From Henckelia pumila (lineage: Eukaryota; Streptophyta; Magnoliopsida; Lamiales; Gesneriaceae): a DNA stretch of 64,000 nucleotides. Where the stretch lies: NCBI RefSeq assembly GCF_033568475.1, contig NC_133122.1, positions 183,787,449 to 183,851,448 on the forward strand. The letters are read 5' to 3'. A model generated the notes under the pieces. That model worked only from the letters and a program-made list of their open reading frames with translations, was not told the origin of the DNA and searched no databases. The translations under genes were made by a program, and so were the position numbers. Of this stretch, positions 34,411-46,048 are shown in pieces. Position 1 is the first letter of the stretch. Each line of letters begins with the position of its first letter.

Positions 34411-34904
34411 ACTACAAACACAATCTTTAACGTCTTTGTGTTAAGACTCTCACTCAACTAATATTTCAAAGTACATCTCTTGTATGTGTGTGAGTGAGCT
34501 CTTTTCAACTGATATACAAAGATATTGATCATGGAAGAGTGTTCTATAAATTGGGTTTGGTGTAAAGGAGTTGGCAATGAATGCTCATTTTTATTCTTGT
34601 TCTTCACGCATTGGGGTTTGCTCTTAACTTAGCTAATTTCTTCAAGTAGGTTGCCCATGATTTGAATCCCCTTCAAAAGCTTGTATTTAATCTTCAAGAT
34701 GTTTTATTTATAAGTTCCAAGAATAATATAGCCGATAGACACAAAAATAGAGTCGTTAGAAGATTTCTGTAATGTTTCTGGATCTAAACTAAACTTGGAG
34801 TACTGTAGCAGTTTGGGTAGCAGTTGAACAATCTTCAGTTTGGATAGGTAAACTGATCTTTGCTAACTTCAGTTTTGGAGCGAGACCAAACTTGGATTTC
34901 AACT

Positions 34905-35000
34905 GAACTTTGGTGCGAAACTGATCTTGAAGCTCAACTGAACGAAACTAAACTTGGAGCTCAACTGAACGAAACTGATCTTGGAGCTCAACTGAAGTAA
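34905..35000. repeat. Three tandem units of about 30 bp
   Basis: CTTGGAGCTCAACTGAACGAAACTG-type units repeat three times with small changes; no coding meaning seen. Confidence 0.85.
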
Positions 35001-35039
35001 TGTAGCAGTTGAGCAAACTCAGTTTCATAGCAGACTAAT

Positions 35040-35360
35040 CTTGACATGATTCGTTGATATCTGGGAAAATTGATGAACATGAAAATTGTAGCTCTTTGTC
35101 TGTCTTTTCACAACATCAAGAATCACTCAGTTTGGATTTCATATGAGAGAGTTAAGCTCGAAATACCAGATCTCCAAAACAGTCGAGCACAAAAACAGTC
35201 GAGTGAATATGGTTCAGTTGAGTGTTATATCTCTTGATTCGTTGATTTCTAGGCAAAGTGGTAAACATGAAAGTTATATCGCTTTCTCTTAAATTTCCAC
35301 GGAATCAAGAATCACTCCATTTCGAGTTCATATGAGAGAACTATGATCAAATACAAGACT
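35040..35360. repeat. Two diverged copies of a roughly 120-bp unit
   Basis: GTTGATATCTGGGAAA...ATCAAGAATCACTCAG...CATATGAGAGAG at 35052-35153 matches GTTGATTTCTAGGCAA...ATCAAGAATCACTCC...CATATGAGAGAA at 35241-35340. Probably part of an unrecognised transposon. The remaining DNA to 36400 shows no gene. Confidence 0.65.
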
Positions 35361-36410
35361 GTGCCAGAAATTCTGCTCTGCAAAATTTCAGTTCCGAACT
35401 AGAAATTTCAATGCAGTTTAGCAGCTCCTTATGCTCCAATTCAGACTTTGACTTGTAAATATAATTTGTAGATCATTGGCTTAATTTTTAATTTATGCTG
35501 AATCGTTCCATTTGGATAACCAAGCTGCAAGATATGGCCAAAATATCAAAACTGCTCAAGGTTAACTGCTTCTGTTTTCTTGCTCAACTGATCAAATTCC
35601 ATATGGCATTGAGACGTCAGTTTGATCTAGATAACATCCGTGTTTGCTCAACTGACGTGCAATATAATATGTTCCAAATTGAGTTTTCTATATATTCATC
35701 TTGGCATCTAATCAATTTCATCACTGAGTTGTGACATATCATCAAAACACTAGAACTCGCCAGAAATTCAATTTGGCTAAATTTCAATTTTGGCTTCCAT
35801 CTTGAGTTTAACAACTTCACATTGGAGTAAATATGTTAGAAATACAATAAAAGGTTTTGTTATTATCAAAATCAAGATTGCTTATGTTTCACAACCCAAC
35901 AACGTGATTGTAAATTACAATTCTCAAGTTTCCATATTTACGGGTTACATGATATAATATACATTGAAAAAATATGATAACATGATCAAGGCGAAGAAAA
36001 AATCGCGAATACTCTTGACCACCCAATCAAGGTAGAACATACATTTGATTTCATGATGGATAAAGAACTTAGTAAAAAGAAGAAGCCCCTTTGTATTGTG
36101 GTGTAAGGGTTGAAAAACCATTGCAAAAAAACTTCGAGACTGAAACGTCGAGAGAGCAAAGGACACCAAAGAGGAAAAAAATAAAGATTCACCAAAATCT
36201 ACAAACAAGAAAAAAGATGTGCAACTACCAGAACAAGCAACGACTGAATCCATTTACATCGAATATGACGAGAAACTGGCTGCATTTACTCAAAGAAAAA
36301 GACACATAATAACACAAAGAATGGATCAGGTGCCAAAGTCTTTGGGGTGAAAAAAGAAAAAAACTATGAATATTTATTTTGTTTATCATTTTTAGTATGA
36401 CTAAAAAATT

Positions 36411-36428
36411 GCACGTGCAACGCACGTG
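36411..36428 (+). other. Helitron-type hairpin (first copy)
   Basis: GCACGTGCAACGCACGTG, a 7-bp stem with loop AAC. It is in the same orientation as the upstream helicase pseudogene. Confidence 0.55.
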
Positions 36429-36440
36429 ACACGCTATAAT

Positions 36441-38055
36441 AATTTTATTAGTTGATTGCTTTTTTTTTTTTAATTAAGTGTTATATATTGTACTATCAAT
36501 TTCAAACTTCGATTATAATCATTTGATCTCTAATTAGTTATTGAAGTGAGAACATTTTTTCTTTAATTTTTTTTTTACGATCGATTTGTGGTATCTAATA
36601 AATGCTTTTATGTTTTATACATTGGCTTTAATTTATTTTTTAATTAATGACTTTAAAACAATAACATATGTTATATAACTGTCGAGAAATGTAAAAAAAT
36701 ACATTGATTTTTTATAAACCGTAGGACCGAGCGTTTTGAATTTTATTAAAAGCTATATATAGTTGATATATAATTGTACAATTAAAATATTTTAATCTGT
36801 GTAACAATTCAAACACTACATTTTGATTGTTTTACATAGCAAAAATATAATTATTGTACCCAATAATCTCTTTCCCAATAATTATGCTCGCAATCAATGT
36901 GAATCGAAGTCATAACCTTCACTTTGATACATATTGTATGGTCAAATGCTTATTGCATTTTCAAAAATTATAGTCATTGTAACAATACTAATCTAATATT
37001 TTAAATTATGTTGTATCTCAAATATCATGTTTCGATTGTTCTTCTCAGTATGAATAGTTATTGCACTTCAACAAAAGTAATATATATTAAATAATAATTT
37101 ACTTCTATTGATTTGCAAGTTAAAACAGTAATTTATTTGGAAAAAAATAATTTGTTTGTTCTATTAACACGTCACATTTTGATTTTTAGTCAATTGATTT
37201 GTCAAATTTAAGTTTTGATACACTAACTTTTAATTTTGACTATTTTTAATTCAATTGTTGACATAACATCTAATAAGTCAACAATTTTTTAAGTTGCATC
37301 ATTTTTATAATGACCATGTCAGTATTTTTCGATGCAAAATAAGCATTTTTCATTGTCACCACAACAATTAGGTGTAAATAGATTAAAATAAAATTTATTC
37401 TTAAAAAAACAAATTTTGAAAACTTAGTGACCAAAACCTAAGATTTAAAAAGTTAGTGAAAAATAATAATAATTTTTTAATTTAAAAGTTTTAGTTAAAG
37501 ATAAAATTTGATCTTCTATGAATAAAGTGTATCTAAATCATATATATTTTTTACGTCTGATAAAACATGATGTCCATATGACTTGCTTTGATTTTCAAGT
37601 TTTTTGCTCATGCATAATACATTCACAATTTTGTATATATTTTCTAGCATATTGAATAACTTTGTTTCTTTAGCTTTGAAAATCAAATTTAATATACATT
37701 CAATAATATTTAGCATATAAAATAATTAATGTCCTAACAAAAATACAATACAAAATAAATTTTTCTAACATAAACTCTTATGTTGAGTATTAAAAAATTT
37801 ATGTCAAAAAATTAATTTAGTCATACAATTATTTATTTAATTAATGATAAACATAATTGTTTCATAAGTTTGTCATAATCTTATTTTAAAATCTAAATTA
37901 TTAATATGTAGTAAATGTCTCTTTTTTTTTTATTTTTCTGAATATTTATATACATATAATATGCCATAATCAAGGTAAATTTTTTTATTTCTTCAAATCA
38001 TATAATATTTTTTTTTCAGTAAACTATCATAGTTAGATTACATAGTCATCACCAT
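36441..38055. other. Very AT-rich DNA, no gene seen
   Basis: Long stretch of AT-rich sequence without exons; short ORFs are of the Lys/Asn/Ile/Phe type expected from composition alone. Confidence 0.6.
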
Positions 38056-40015
38056 TAGTTTTATAATATTATTCCTACAATCTGGAATACCAAAAATTTT
38101 AGTTAGATTACTAAATTCAAAAATAAAAAATAAACAAACTAAAACGAATTGATTGGATAAAATAGGATAATATCTTTCATTTATATGTGATATATAGTCT
38201 CAATTATTTATTATCTGATTTTACTTGACTTGAACCAGATGACTAAGTTAATGATTCAATTTATTTCTTTTCACAAAACTATAATGACCGAAATATTATG
38301 TTTAAAAATTTAGAAGACTAAAACATAGCGATGCTGATAAAGGTTGAAAGTAAGTTGTCAAATTAATATATATATTTTAGATTAAAATAGCTTTCAATTA
38401 GTAAAACATTAACTTTAAAACATGAATTAAATATTAATAATTAATTCACATAAATAAATAAATAAATAAATATACATAAATTAAATACTCATTGAAAAAA
38501 CTACAAAATGACATAAAAGAAGCTTGAAAATGACAAAAATTTAGTCATTAAATTAAATAAAATAAATACAACATGTAAATTCATAACTAAATAACCACTT
38601 TTATATAGATAAATATTATATTATAATGTAGTTCAGACATCAACATGAAATTTAGTTATAATTATATATTTTTTAATTTGGACAAAAAAATATCAGTGTT
38701 GATTACACTTTTAGTTCAACACTAAAATATTTTTAATCCCTAAAATTTTTTAAAGCATTACATAGTTAGTTATCACCATTATTTTTGTAGTCCCCCTTCT
38801 TAAAAAATGGAATACCAAAGATTTTTGTTAGATTACCAAATGCAAAAAATAAGCTAATTGACTGAATAAAAGAGGGTAATACATTTCTTATTTAAGTGAA
38901 ATAAAATCTTGATTTATGATATGATTTTATTTATTTTGAACAAGACGGTAAAAGTTAATAACTCGATTGAAATTTTTTGTTTTATAAAAATTTAATACTA
39001 AATTAAGTTAAAAATTTTAAAAGACTAAGAACATAGCGATTGAGATAAAGCTTGACAGTAAGTTTAAAAAATTAATAAATTTTGAAGATTTATAGACAAA
39101 TAAAAAAATATAGCTTTCAATTGATAAAACTTTTGTTTCGAACATGAATTAAATATTAGCAATTGATTTTATCTATAATAAATACATAAATACAAAGTAA
39201 ATACTCATTGAAGAAAACTATACAATGAATAAAAAACCTCAAAAATCTTAAAAATGACAAAACTAATTATTAAATTCATAAATAAAGTGCTAGTTTTATA
39301 TAGATATAGATATAGATAAATTGTCAGTTATATATACATATATATATATTATTAATAAGTATTATACTGTAGTTCAAACATCAACATGAAACTTACTTAT
39401 AATCATATATTTGTTTACCTTCGATAAAAAATATAAATGTTGTTGATTACACTTTTATTTTATCACTGAAATATTTAGTTAGACATCACTGTTAGTTTTA
39501 AAGTTATTCTTCCTAAAAAAAGGAATACAAAAAGTTTTAGTTAAATTACCAAATTCCAAAAAATAAACGAATTGATTGAATAAAATATGAGATACATTTT
39601 CTATATAAGTGGAATAAAATATTGATTTATGATTATGATATGATTCTATTTCTCTTGAATCAGATGATTAAAATAAATGATTTGATTTAATTTGTTATTT
39701 GTTTAAAAGTTTAATAATCAAAATATTAGGTTAAAAAATTTAGAAGAATGAAGACTAAAAGCAAAGCGTTAAAGATAAATGTTAAAAATAATTTCACAAA
39801 AATAATAAATTTCTTTGATGTAGAGAAAAAAATGTTAATATAGCTTTCAATTAATAAAACTTTAATTTTAGGACATAGGACGTTAAATATTAGCAATTAT
39901 GTTTACTTAGAATAAATAAATAGATACAAATTAAATACTCACTAAATAAAACTATAAAATGACAAAAAAACATCTAAAAACCTTGAAAATTTCAAAAAAA
40001 TAACCATTAAATGAA
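38056..40015. repeat. Diverged tandem array with a period of about 720 bp
   Basis: Marker words recur at regular steps. GGAATACCAAAAATTTTAGTTAGATTA-type sequence is near 38086, 38810 and 39522. AATATAGCTTTCAATT is near 38387, 39110 and 39839. The phrase TCAACATGAAA(A/C)TT is near 38640 and 39382. Units are clearly related but differ by many substitutions and indels, so the array is old. Confidence 0.8.
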
Positions 40016-40510
40016 ATAAAATTGAGGATATTAATAAAAATAATTTTAGGATATGAATTAAATATTAGCAATTAATTTTATCTATAATAAAATAAATAGT
40101 CATAAATTAAATACTCATTGAATAAAACTATAAAATGACATAAAAAATTTCAAAAAGTATTTGGAATGACAAAAATTAACCATTAAATGAAATAAATTGA
40201 GAATAAAAATAAAACTTTAATTTTAGGAGATGAATTAAAATAAATAAATAGTGACAAATTAAATATGCATTGAATAAATCTACAGAATGACCTCAAAAAC
40301 TTCAAAAAGTCTTGGAAATGACAAAAATTAACCATTAAATGAATTAAAACGATGAAAAAAATGTAAATTAACAACTAAACTTTAATTTTAGGACATTAAT
40401 TAAATATTAACAATTAATTTTACCTAAAATAAATAAATAGTGACAAATTAAATAAGCATTGAATAACTCTATAGAATGACATAAAAAATATCAAAAAGTC
40501 TTTTGTATTT
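40016..40510. repeat. Short-period continuation of the array, about 170-bp units
   Basis: The part of the long unit around TTTAATTTTAGGA...AATGACAAAAATTAACCATTAAATGAA is repeated three times (about 40040, 40210, 40380), as if a sub-segment amplified separately at one end. Confidence 0.75.
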
Positions 40511-41370
40511 TGTTTTTACTACGTTCAATTTGATTTAAGAATTTGATTGATAAACGCACTATCGCTTATCCAATTATGTTTTATTTTTCGTTTTATTTTT
40601 TAATTTAATTTAATTTAATTTTTAATATTAATGCTTTTGTTTTTTTAAATAATTTAAAGTTTTCTTTGAGTACGTATTTTTTGTTTCTGTTTTTAAAAAT
40701 AAATTATTATTATTTACATGTACATATTGAACATTCGTTTGTTTATTTTATTTCATGATTTTATTTAAATTAATTTATTTCTTAGTTATGCGTCTTTCCT
40801 ATTTGTTCTCCATTTTCGTTTTGCGCCGATTAATTTCAAATTGTTTTTGTTTATTTAGTTTGCTTTGAGTAGAATGGATTCAAATTTGTACGAATTACAT
40901 TCGTAGACACATTTTTATGAGTAATAATAACTGTTTATATCTTTTCTTTTTTTTGGTAATTATTATTTGTATTATAAATTCTGCATACTCGCTTATTACT
41001 CATTCTTTAATGGCTTATTACTCATTTTTTAATTGCATATTCATTTAAGTTTTTTACACCTTTTTCTGATTCTGATATAACTTAATAGAAGTTATTGGAA
41101 TTCCAATGCAGACATATAGGAAATAAGCGGTGAACTTTAGTAAAGCAGCTAAGAGTCACGATGTAATTACTTATATAACCTCGAAAACTAAGGAAAAGGT
41201 GTGCAATTTATTTAATATAAATTGGCCAATATGGAAATTCACAATTGTATGTGAGACTTTTATAGATATATAGATGTGAACGTTCAAATTAGATTCATAA
41301 ATCTTATTGTAATGAATACATATTTTTTTTAATTTTCTCATCCTCGTTTTTTTTACTTTATATATGTTCC
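40511..41370. other. AT-rich DNA, no gene seen
   Basis: No exon or terminal repeat recognised between the array and the second hairpin. Confidence 0.6.
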
Positions 41371-41387
41371 CACGTGCAACGCACGTG
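41371..41387 (+). other. Helitron-type hairpin (second copy)
   Basis: CACGTGCAACGCACGTG followed by CCTATTACAAGT, reminiscent of a Helitron 3' end (hairpin about ten bases before CTAGT-like bases). Directly after it the Copia LTR stub begins. Confidence 0.55.
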
Positions 41388-41402
41388 CCTATTACAAGTA
41401 AA

Positions 41403-41492
41403 TATAAATGTGCCATGTATTTTCCACGTGTGAGCTGCTGATGATGTAGGTTTCAATTAACCCTGGATATGAATATTTATATTACTTAATTA
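41403..41492 (-). repeat. Stub of the second LTR of the broken Copia element
   Basis: GTGCCATGTATTTTCCACGTGTGAGCTGCTGATGATGTAGG and the following bases repeat 31109-31197 with few changes. Only the first part of the LTR (minus orientation) is left; the rest is missing next to the Helitron-type hairpin. Confidence 0.8.
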
Positions 41493-41629
41493 GCTAACTG
41501 GTTTAGTTGACTGGACCTTCTACTTCATGGTTTAGCGATGGAATTGGTCATTTACGAATATTAGTGAACATTATGAGAATATCTGCTGCATGCTGAGGTA
41601 TGGATAGAATTGGAGATCCTACACATATA

Positions 41630-42044
41630 GAGTCAGTTTGGATACATAAGTATTTTATTTTAAAAAATATTTTTTTGAGTTGTCTTCAAAAAATAAATTT
41701 TTAAATAAAAGCTGTAATAATTTTGTGTTTGGATACATAGATTGAAAATATTTTTTTCAAAGTTGAGTTATAAAAAAGCATTTGGAAAACTATAAATATG
41801 AACTTTTAAAAAAACACTTATTTTGGTTTAATTATGGTAGTGTTTGGGAGAACTTCTAGGATGCAATTCTCATATTTTTTAAACAAAATTTAAGCGAGAA
41901 ATGCTTTTTATAAGTTCTCTCAAACACTACCTAAGTGCTTTTAAAAACACTGCAAATCTATCGAAACACATTTGAAACAATAAATCACCTTTTTTTATTA
42001 AAAAAAACACATTTTCTATTTTGGCTTCTTAATCCAAATGCACT
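41630..42044. mobile_element. MITE with GAGT(C/G)(A/C)(G/A)TTTGGAT ends
   Basis: The left end GAGTCAGTTTGGATACATAAG and the inverted right end GAGTGCATTTGGATTAAGAAG match at most positions, with an AT-rich interior. A second MITE is nested at 41836-41931. Confidence 0.7.
41836..41931. mobile_element. Tourist-like MITE nested in the previous one
   Basis: Inverted ends GGTAGTGTTTGGGAGAACTTCT and AAGTTCTCTCAAACACTACC. Flanks TAT and TAA fit a TWA target. Same family as 12165-12210. Confidence 0.75.
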
Positions 42045-42099
42045 CATAACTATTGCTTGATGGGTTTTTTTTTGGGTCATTTCTTCAGTTGCAACATTG

Positions 42100-43556
42100 A
42101 GAACAATCCTATATCATATTTAAAAATTTATTTGTTCCTATTCGTGCTTATCTGGTGTTCCTGTCCCGAGTTTTGCGCTTAAATCATCATATTTTTTTTA
42201 TTGTTTGTAGCTTTAACTGAAACTATAAAGCCTTAAATATTGAAGAGAAAGTCAAACATTGCATTGACGCGTTGGAATTGGGTTGAAAAGCAAGGAAGAC
42301 TTATAAGAAAAACTCCAAGAAAAATCAAGAAGTAGAATGCACGGACCTTGTATGTGGTTTGGACCATGGTCCGTGCATCGTAAAAACAACCTCGAAAAAT
42401 TTGCAAAAAAAATAAAATAAAACATAGACCCGTGTTCGGACCTTGCACGGATGTGGCACGGACCCTGTGTCCTTATGCGAAAAGTTTTCTTATTTTGTGC
42501 AGAATTTCGGAATTTTTGGGAACTTTGGATTACAAACAGTTTTTATTCCTTCTTGGCCACGAATTAAAGGGGGAAATCGGGTTTTTATGAAAGGATATAA
42601 AAGAAAACCACGATCCAACTAGAAAAGGACTTTTTGACACTTTTTCAAGACGACGGCTAGAGCTTGGAGCAAGAGGAGAAGAAGATGCACTTCACACGCC
42701 ATCACTCACATTCTTTCTCTTTTCTATTTTTATTTTTGTTTCAATTTCTTTATTTCTCACGATTTCAAACATTAAATTTTGTTTAGTTTTGATTTTACGG
42801 AGAACTCATCTTTTGACTGGGGTCACGATAGGATAGGGTTAAACTATTGATTTTTGCTCATGTATTGGATTGATTAATGTTTTGATTTATTATATGTTAT
42901 TGATTAATATTCACATAGATTTCATGCTTTAATTTGACCAATTAATCGCATGTTTGTTGTTTGATCTTGACTAAAACGAGAATAGATTTCAATTATCTTC
43001 AAAAAAATCGATCAACACATGGTTAAACCGATTAGAAATAGTATTCGGTTTATCAGTGTGCGATTTTAGGCAAAAAACTGAAATTTCATAGCTGTTGAAT
43101 GTGTTTTTGTTTAATTAAATTAAATTATAAATAAGTGTACTGTTAAATAAAAATAAGATTATTAATTCTAGAAATAAATTAATAATTAATATAGATAATT
43201 TCATCGTGACTGTAGATAATTCTTGTTTGATTCAATCCAATACGTGACAATAATTGATGTTTGGTATCGTGCTTGTGTGTTTCCGACCATTGTTTTGAAA
43301 TTTGAATTTGTTTTGAGCTTATTCTACCAGTTAAATAATTAAATTTTTGCTTTAGAACAATTTAGTTTATTTTAATTAATTTAAGTAGTACATAAAATTA
43401 TTTCTCTTATTTATCTTAGATAGTTAGATTAAATTAAAGAATTTACATCCTAGTAATTAGATGATAGTTCATGTAGGATTGACTTAGATTTAATTCAAAT
43501 ATATTATTACTTGACCTAGTACACTTGCTATAATTTTTAATCGAAATCGTCGGTCA
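42100..43556 (+). repeat. Solo LTR of the Athila family (5' edge worn)
   Basis: Plus-strand match to the minus-strand LTR at 987-2583: TATTCGTGCTTATC, TTTTGCGC(C/T)TAAATCATCAT, the CACGGACC palindrome block, ATCCAATACGTGACAAT and the end AATCGTCGGTCA. No primer site or gag follows, so it stands alone. The expected start TGATAAGCAC is not recognisable, so the left border is approximate. Confidence 0.82.
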
Positions 43557-43649
43557 AACATCTATGCCAACCACACACTACCCACAAAGATAATATAATC
43601 AATAGGATAAAAAGAAGAATGGAAAGTACAAACTACAATCTGATGCATA

Positions 43650-44290
43650 AAAGGGTAATGTCGATGATACCCATAGGATATTATCCCATAGATAGCGTGA
43701 CGGATTTTGATTGGTCCAAATCAGTGGGCTCTACGTGGGACCTACTGATTTGGACCAATCATGAAGAGCCACGTTGTCTATGGGATAGTACCCCATGAGC
43801 AGCATGAGACCCACTGATTTGGACCAATCATAGAGGGACATGTTGTCCATGTAGTACTACCCATAAACAACATGTAGAAAACCACATAAAATGATGTCTA
43901 TCTTGAGGATATGTCGATGCCACCCTGAGGGTGGCGTGTCAGTTTATTATTGGCCACTCATGTGGGACCCACACATGGGTCCCACAAAAGTGGCCAATAA
44001 AAAACTGACACGATGCTATCCTAAGTGTACCCTCAGGGTAGCATCGAATTTTCCCTATCTTGATTTGGGGCCCACTGATTTGGACTAATCATGAAGAAAC
44101 ACGTTATCCATGGGGTAGTATCTCATAGGCAGCATGTACAAAACCACATAGAAGGATGTCTATCTTGATTTGCTGAGAAAATAATCTGTGTAGCGGATGA
44201 GTGAGACCCACTGATTTTGACCAATCATTGGGTGACAAGTTGCCCGCAGAGTAGTACACTGCGGGCAGCATGTACAAAACCGTGTATAGG
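43650..44290. repeat. Cluster of related MITE halves
   Basis: CCACTGATTTGGACCAATCAT followed by CACGTTGTC(C/T)ATGGG(A/G)TAGTA(C/T) and CATGTACAAAACCACATA recurs about four times (near 43745, 43808, 44069, 44207). The first copy also has an inverted partner (GATTGGTCCAAATCAGTGGG at 43710-43730), so it is a folded MITE with partial copies around it. Confidence 0.75.
43915..44046. mobile_element. Inverted-repeat MITE inside the cluster
   Basis: CGATGCCACCCTGAGGGT...GTGTCAGTTTATTATTGGCC and its inverted copy ending ACCCTCAGGGTAGCATCG, joined at GTGGGACCC-ACACAT-GGGTCCCAC. No clear target duplication. Confidence 0.8.
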
Positions 44291-44408
44291 ATTGTTATTT
44301 TTAAATCGTAACCGTAGATTCTTTTGTAGCATTGTTGTTTAAATCATAACCGTAGATTCTTGTGTAGCATTGTTGATTTTTAAATCATAACAGTAGATTC
44401 TTGTCTAC
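44291..44408. repeat. Three tandem 40-bp units
   Basis: TTTAAATCATAACCGTAGATTCTTGTGTAGCATTGTTG-type unit three times in a row. Confidence 0.9.
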
Positions 44409-45162
44409 GTGTAAATCAGCAACCATCTTATTGATTTTTGTTTTAGCTTGTACATGGATTAACAATCACTTGGCAAACTTTTGCAATCTAGAATGAAAAT
44501 AAATAAAGCAACGCCGTCGAACCTGCTTAAGCTTGTAGCTTCTAGGATTCTTGTTAAGAACATTTATATAATGCTTGCTTCTATTTCATCACTCAAAAAA
44601 CAGTTGAATGCATGATAAAAAGAAAGTGTCGCTGCTGCATCATAGAATCATAGGTTCGTAAATCGTTTGAACGTGTACTTATAAAATATTTTTATAAATG
44701 TTTTTTTAAAAAAAATTATAAAATGTTTTAAAAATTATTTTAAGCATAAATATGCGTTTGAATAACTATTCTATAAAAAATATTTAATATTTCAAAAATA
44801 ATGTTATTAATCTTTTCATTCCATAGTCTCATTTTAAAAAATCTAAAAAAATCTTTCAAGTATTCTTTAAAAATTATACTTGGAGAACACTTTTTTTAAA
44901 AAATATTTTTCAAAACCATTTTTCAAAAATTTTATCCAAACACATGCTTTATGTTTTTTTTTACTTATAAAACACTAAAAATATTTTTAAAGTACATGTC
45001 CAAACGAAACCTGATCTTCGTCAACTTGTCGAAGAATGCCTTTATTCTAGTGAAATTTGAGCACTAAGTTGGTACAGGTTGTCCTCGTGTTCTTGCGTAT
45101 AGCAAGACTTTGTTGTATTTTATCTGATGCTGAATTACTAGTGGTTTTACGCTATCCTTTTC
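44409..45162. other. Intergenic; AT-rich MITE remnant
   Basis: No gene recognised. Between about 44655 and 45010 GTTTGAAC...GTCCAAAC words suggest a worn AT-rich MITE. Confidence 0.4.
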
Positions 45163-45976
45163 TGAAAGGAATATTTTATTTCTTAAAATCAACCTATTTT
45201 GAAAAGATTTTATTTAATATATTTTGCCTTTCTTGGACATGAATTAATCTTATATAAGTTATTTATTTCCTTGATTAACTTGATTTGTGATATTATTGAC
45301 TTTATCATATCATATCTAATGTGTATCGTTTTTCTTATTGTGCAGATTTGATATGATCAAATCTCAAGACTTCTACTTCTACAAGAAAAGATGTTGAAGA
45401 ATGACTCTTGCACTATTTAAGGAGATAGGCGTGCAAAAAGAAAAGGATCGACCAAAACATATAGAGATCGACTGAGAGAGTTTATAAAAAAAAGCTTCAT
45501 ACACGTACGTTAAGAGAAGAGCTTCTGAAGTCTGTATCGGTCGTGTTCACTTTATGCTTGAAGAACACTTGAAGATCATTGATCAAAAAGTGTTTTCATC
45601 TCTACAAGTTTTGGCGTCAAGAATTTCAACTCCTTGATCTATTTTCTTTATTCTATTTCATATAGAATTTTTAAGAGTTATTTTTAATCGCTTTATTTTC
45701 TCATATGTTGGAGAAAATTGATTTTACAATAATAACTAGTTTTAGGGTTTGTAAAACTCTTTGAATTATTTTCTAGTAAAGTTTTGCCCTGAGGCGCTGC
45801 AAGAGTATTTTATACTCTTGTTTAATTCATTTGAATCTATTTATTTGGTTTCTTGTTTATTTTATTCACGTTTTAATTATATTTCGCTGCAAATTACTCA
45901 AGGTGTTATTGTAGGTGTTGTCAACACCATTGGACAACACCTCAAACTATTTATGTGCAACCCCCATTCCCTTACA
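45163..45976 (+). repeat. 5' LTR of the SIRE-type element
   Basis: 814 bp, TGAAAGGAATATT to ATTCCCTTACA. One copy of the dyad module lies at 45914-45943, near the LTR 3' end. Confidence 0.95.
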
Positions 45977-45978
45977 AG

Positions 45979-45991
45979 TGGCATCAGAGCC
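45979..45991 (+). other. Primer binding site (initiator tRNA-Met)
   Basis: TGGCATCAGAGCC two bases after the LTR; one mismatch from the usual TGGTATCAGAGCC. Confidence 0.85.
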
Positions 45992-46048
45992 ATATTCTTG
46001 ATACACTAAGAACTGATCTTGGTTTGTTTATTTTATTCAGGGAATAAG

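Larger units (their letters stand above)
33291..36440 (+). mobile_element. Degenerate Helitron inserted in the Copia element
   Basis: Plus-strand Helitron helicase sequence starts immediately after the Copia integrase piece. About 2 kb after the helicase, a short hairpin GCACGTGCAACGCACGTG at 36411-36428 resembles the 3' subterminal hairpin of plant Helitrons. A clear CTRRT end or 5' TC end could not be fixed, so both borders are approximate. Confidence 0.55.

Noticed and set aside
36091-36309. 72-codon basic ORF
   Set aside because: Lys/Arg/Gln-rich from AG-rich sequence inside a decayed transposon region; no homology recognised.
43557-43600. Primer site and gag after the Athila LTR at 42.1-43.6 kb
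   Set aside because: The bases after the LTR end do not match any tRNA primer site and no gag follows, so it was called a solo LTR.
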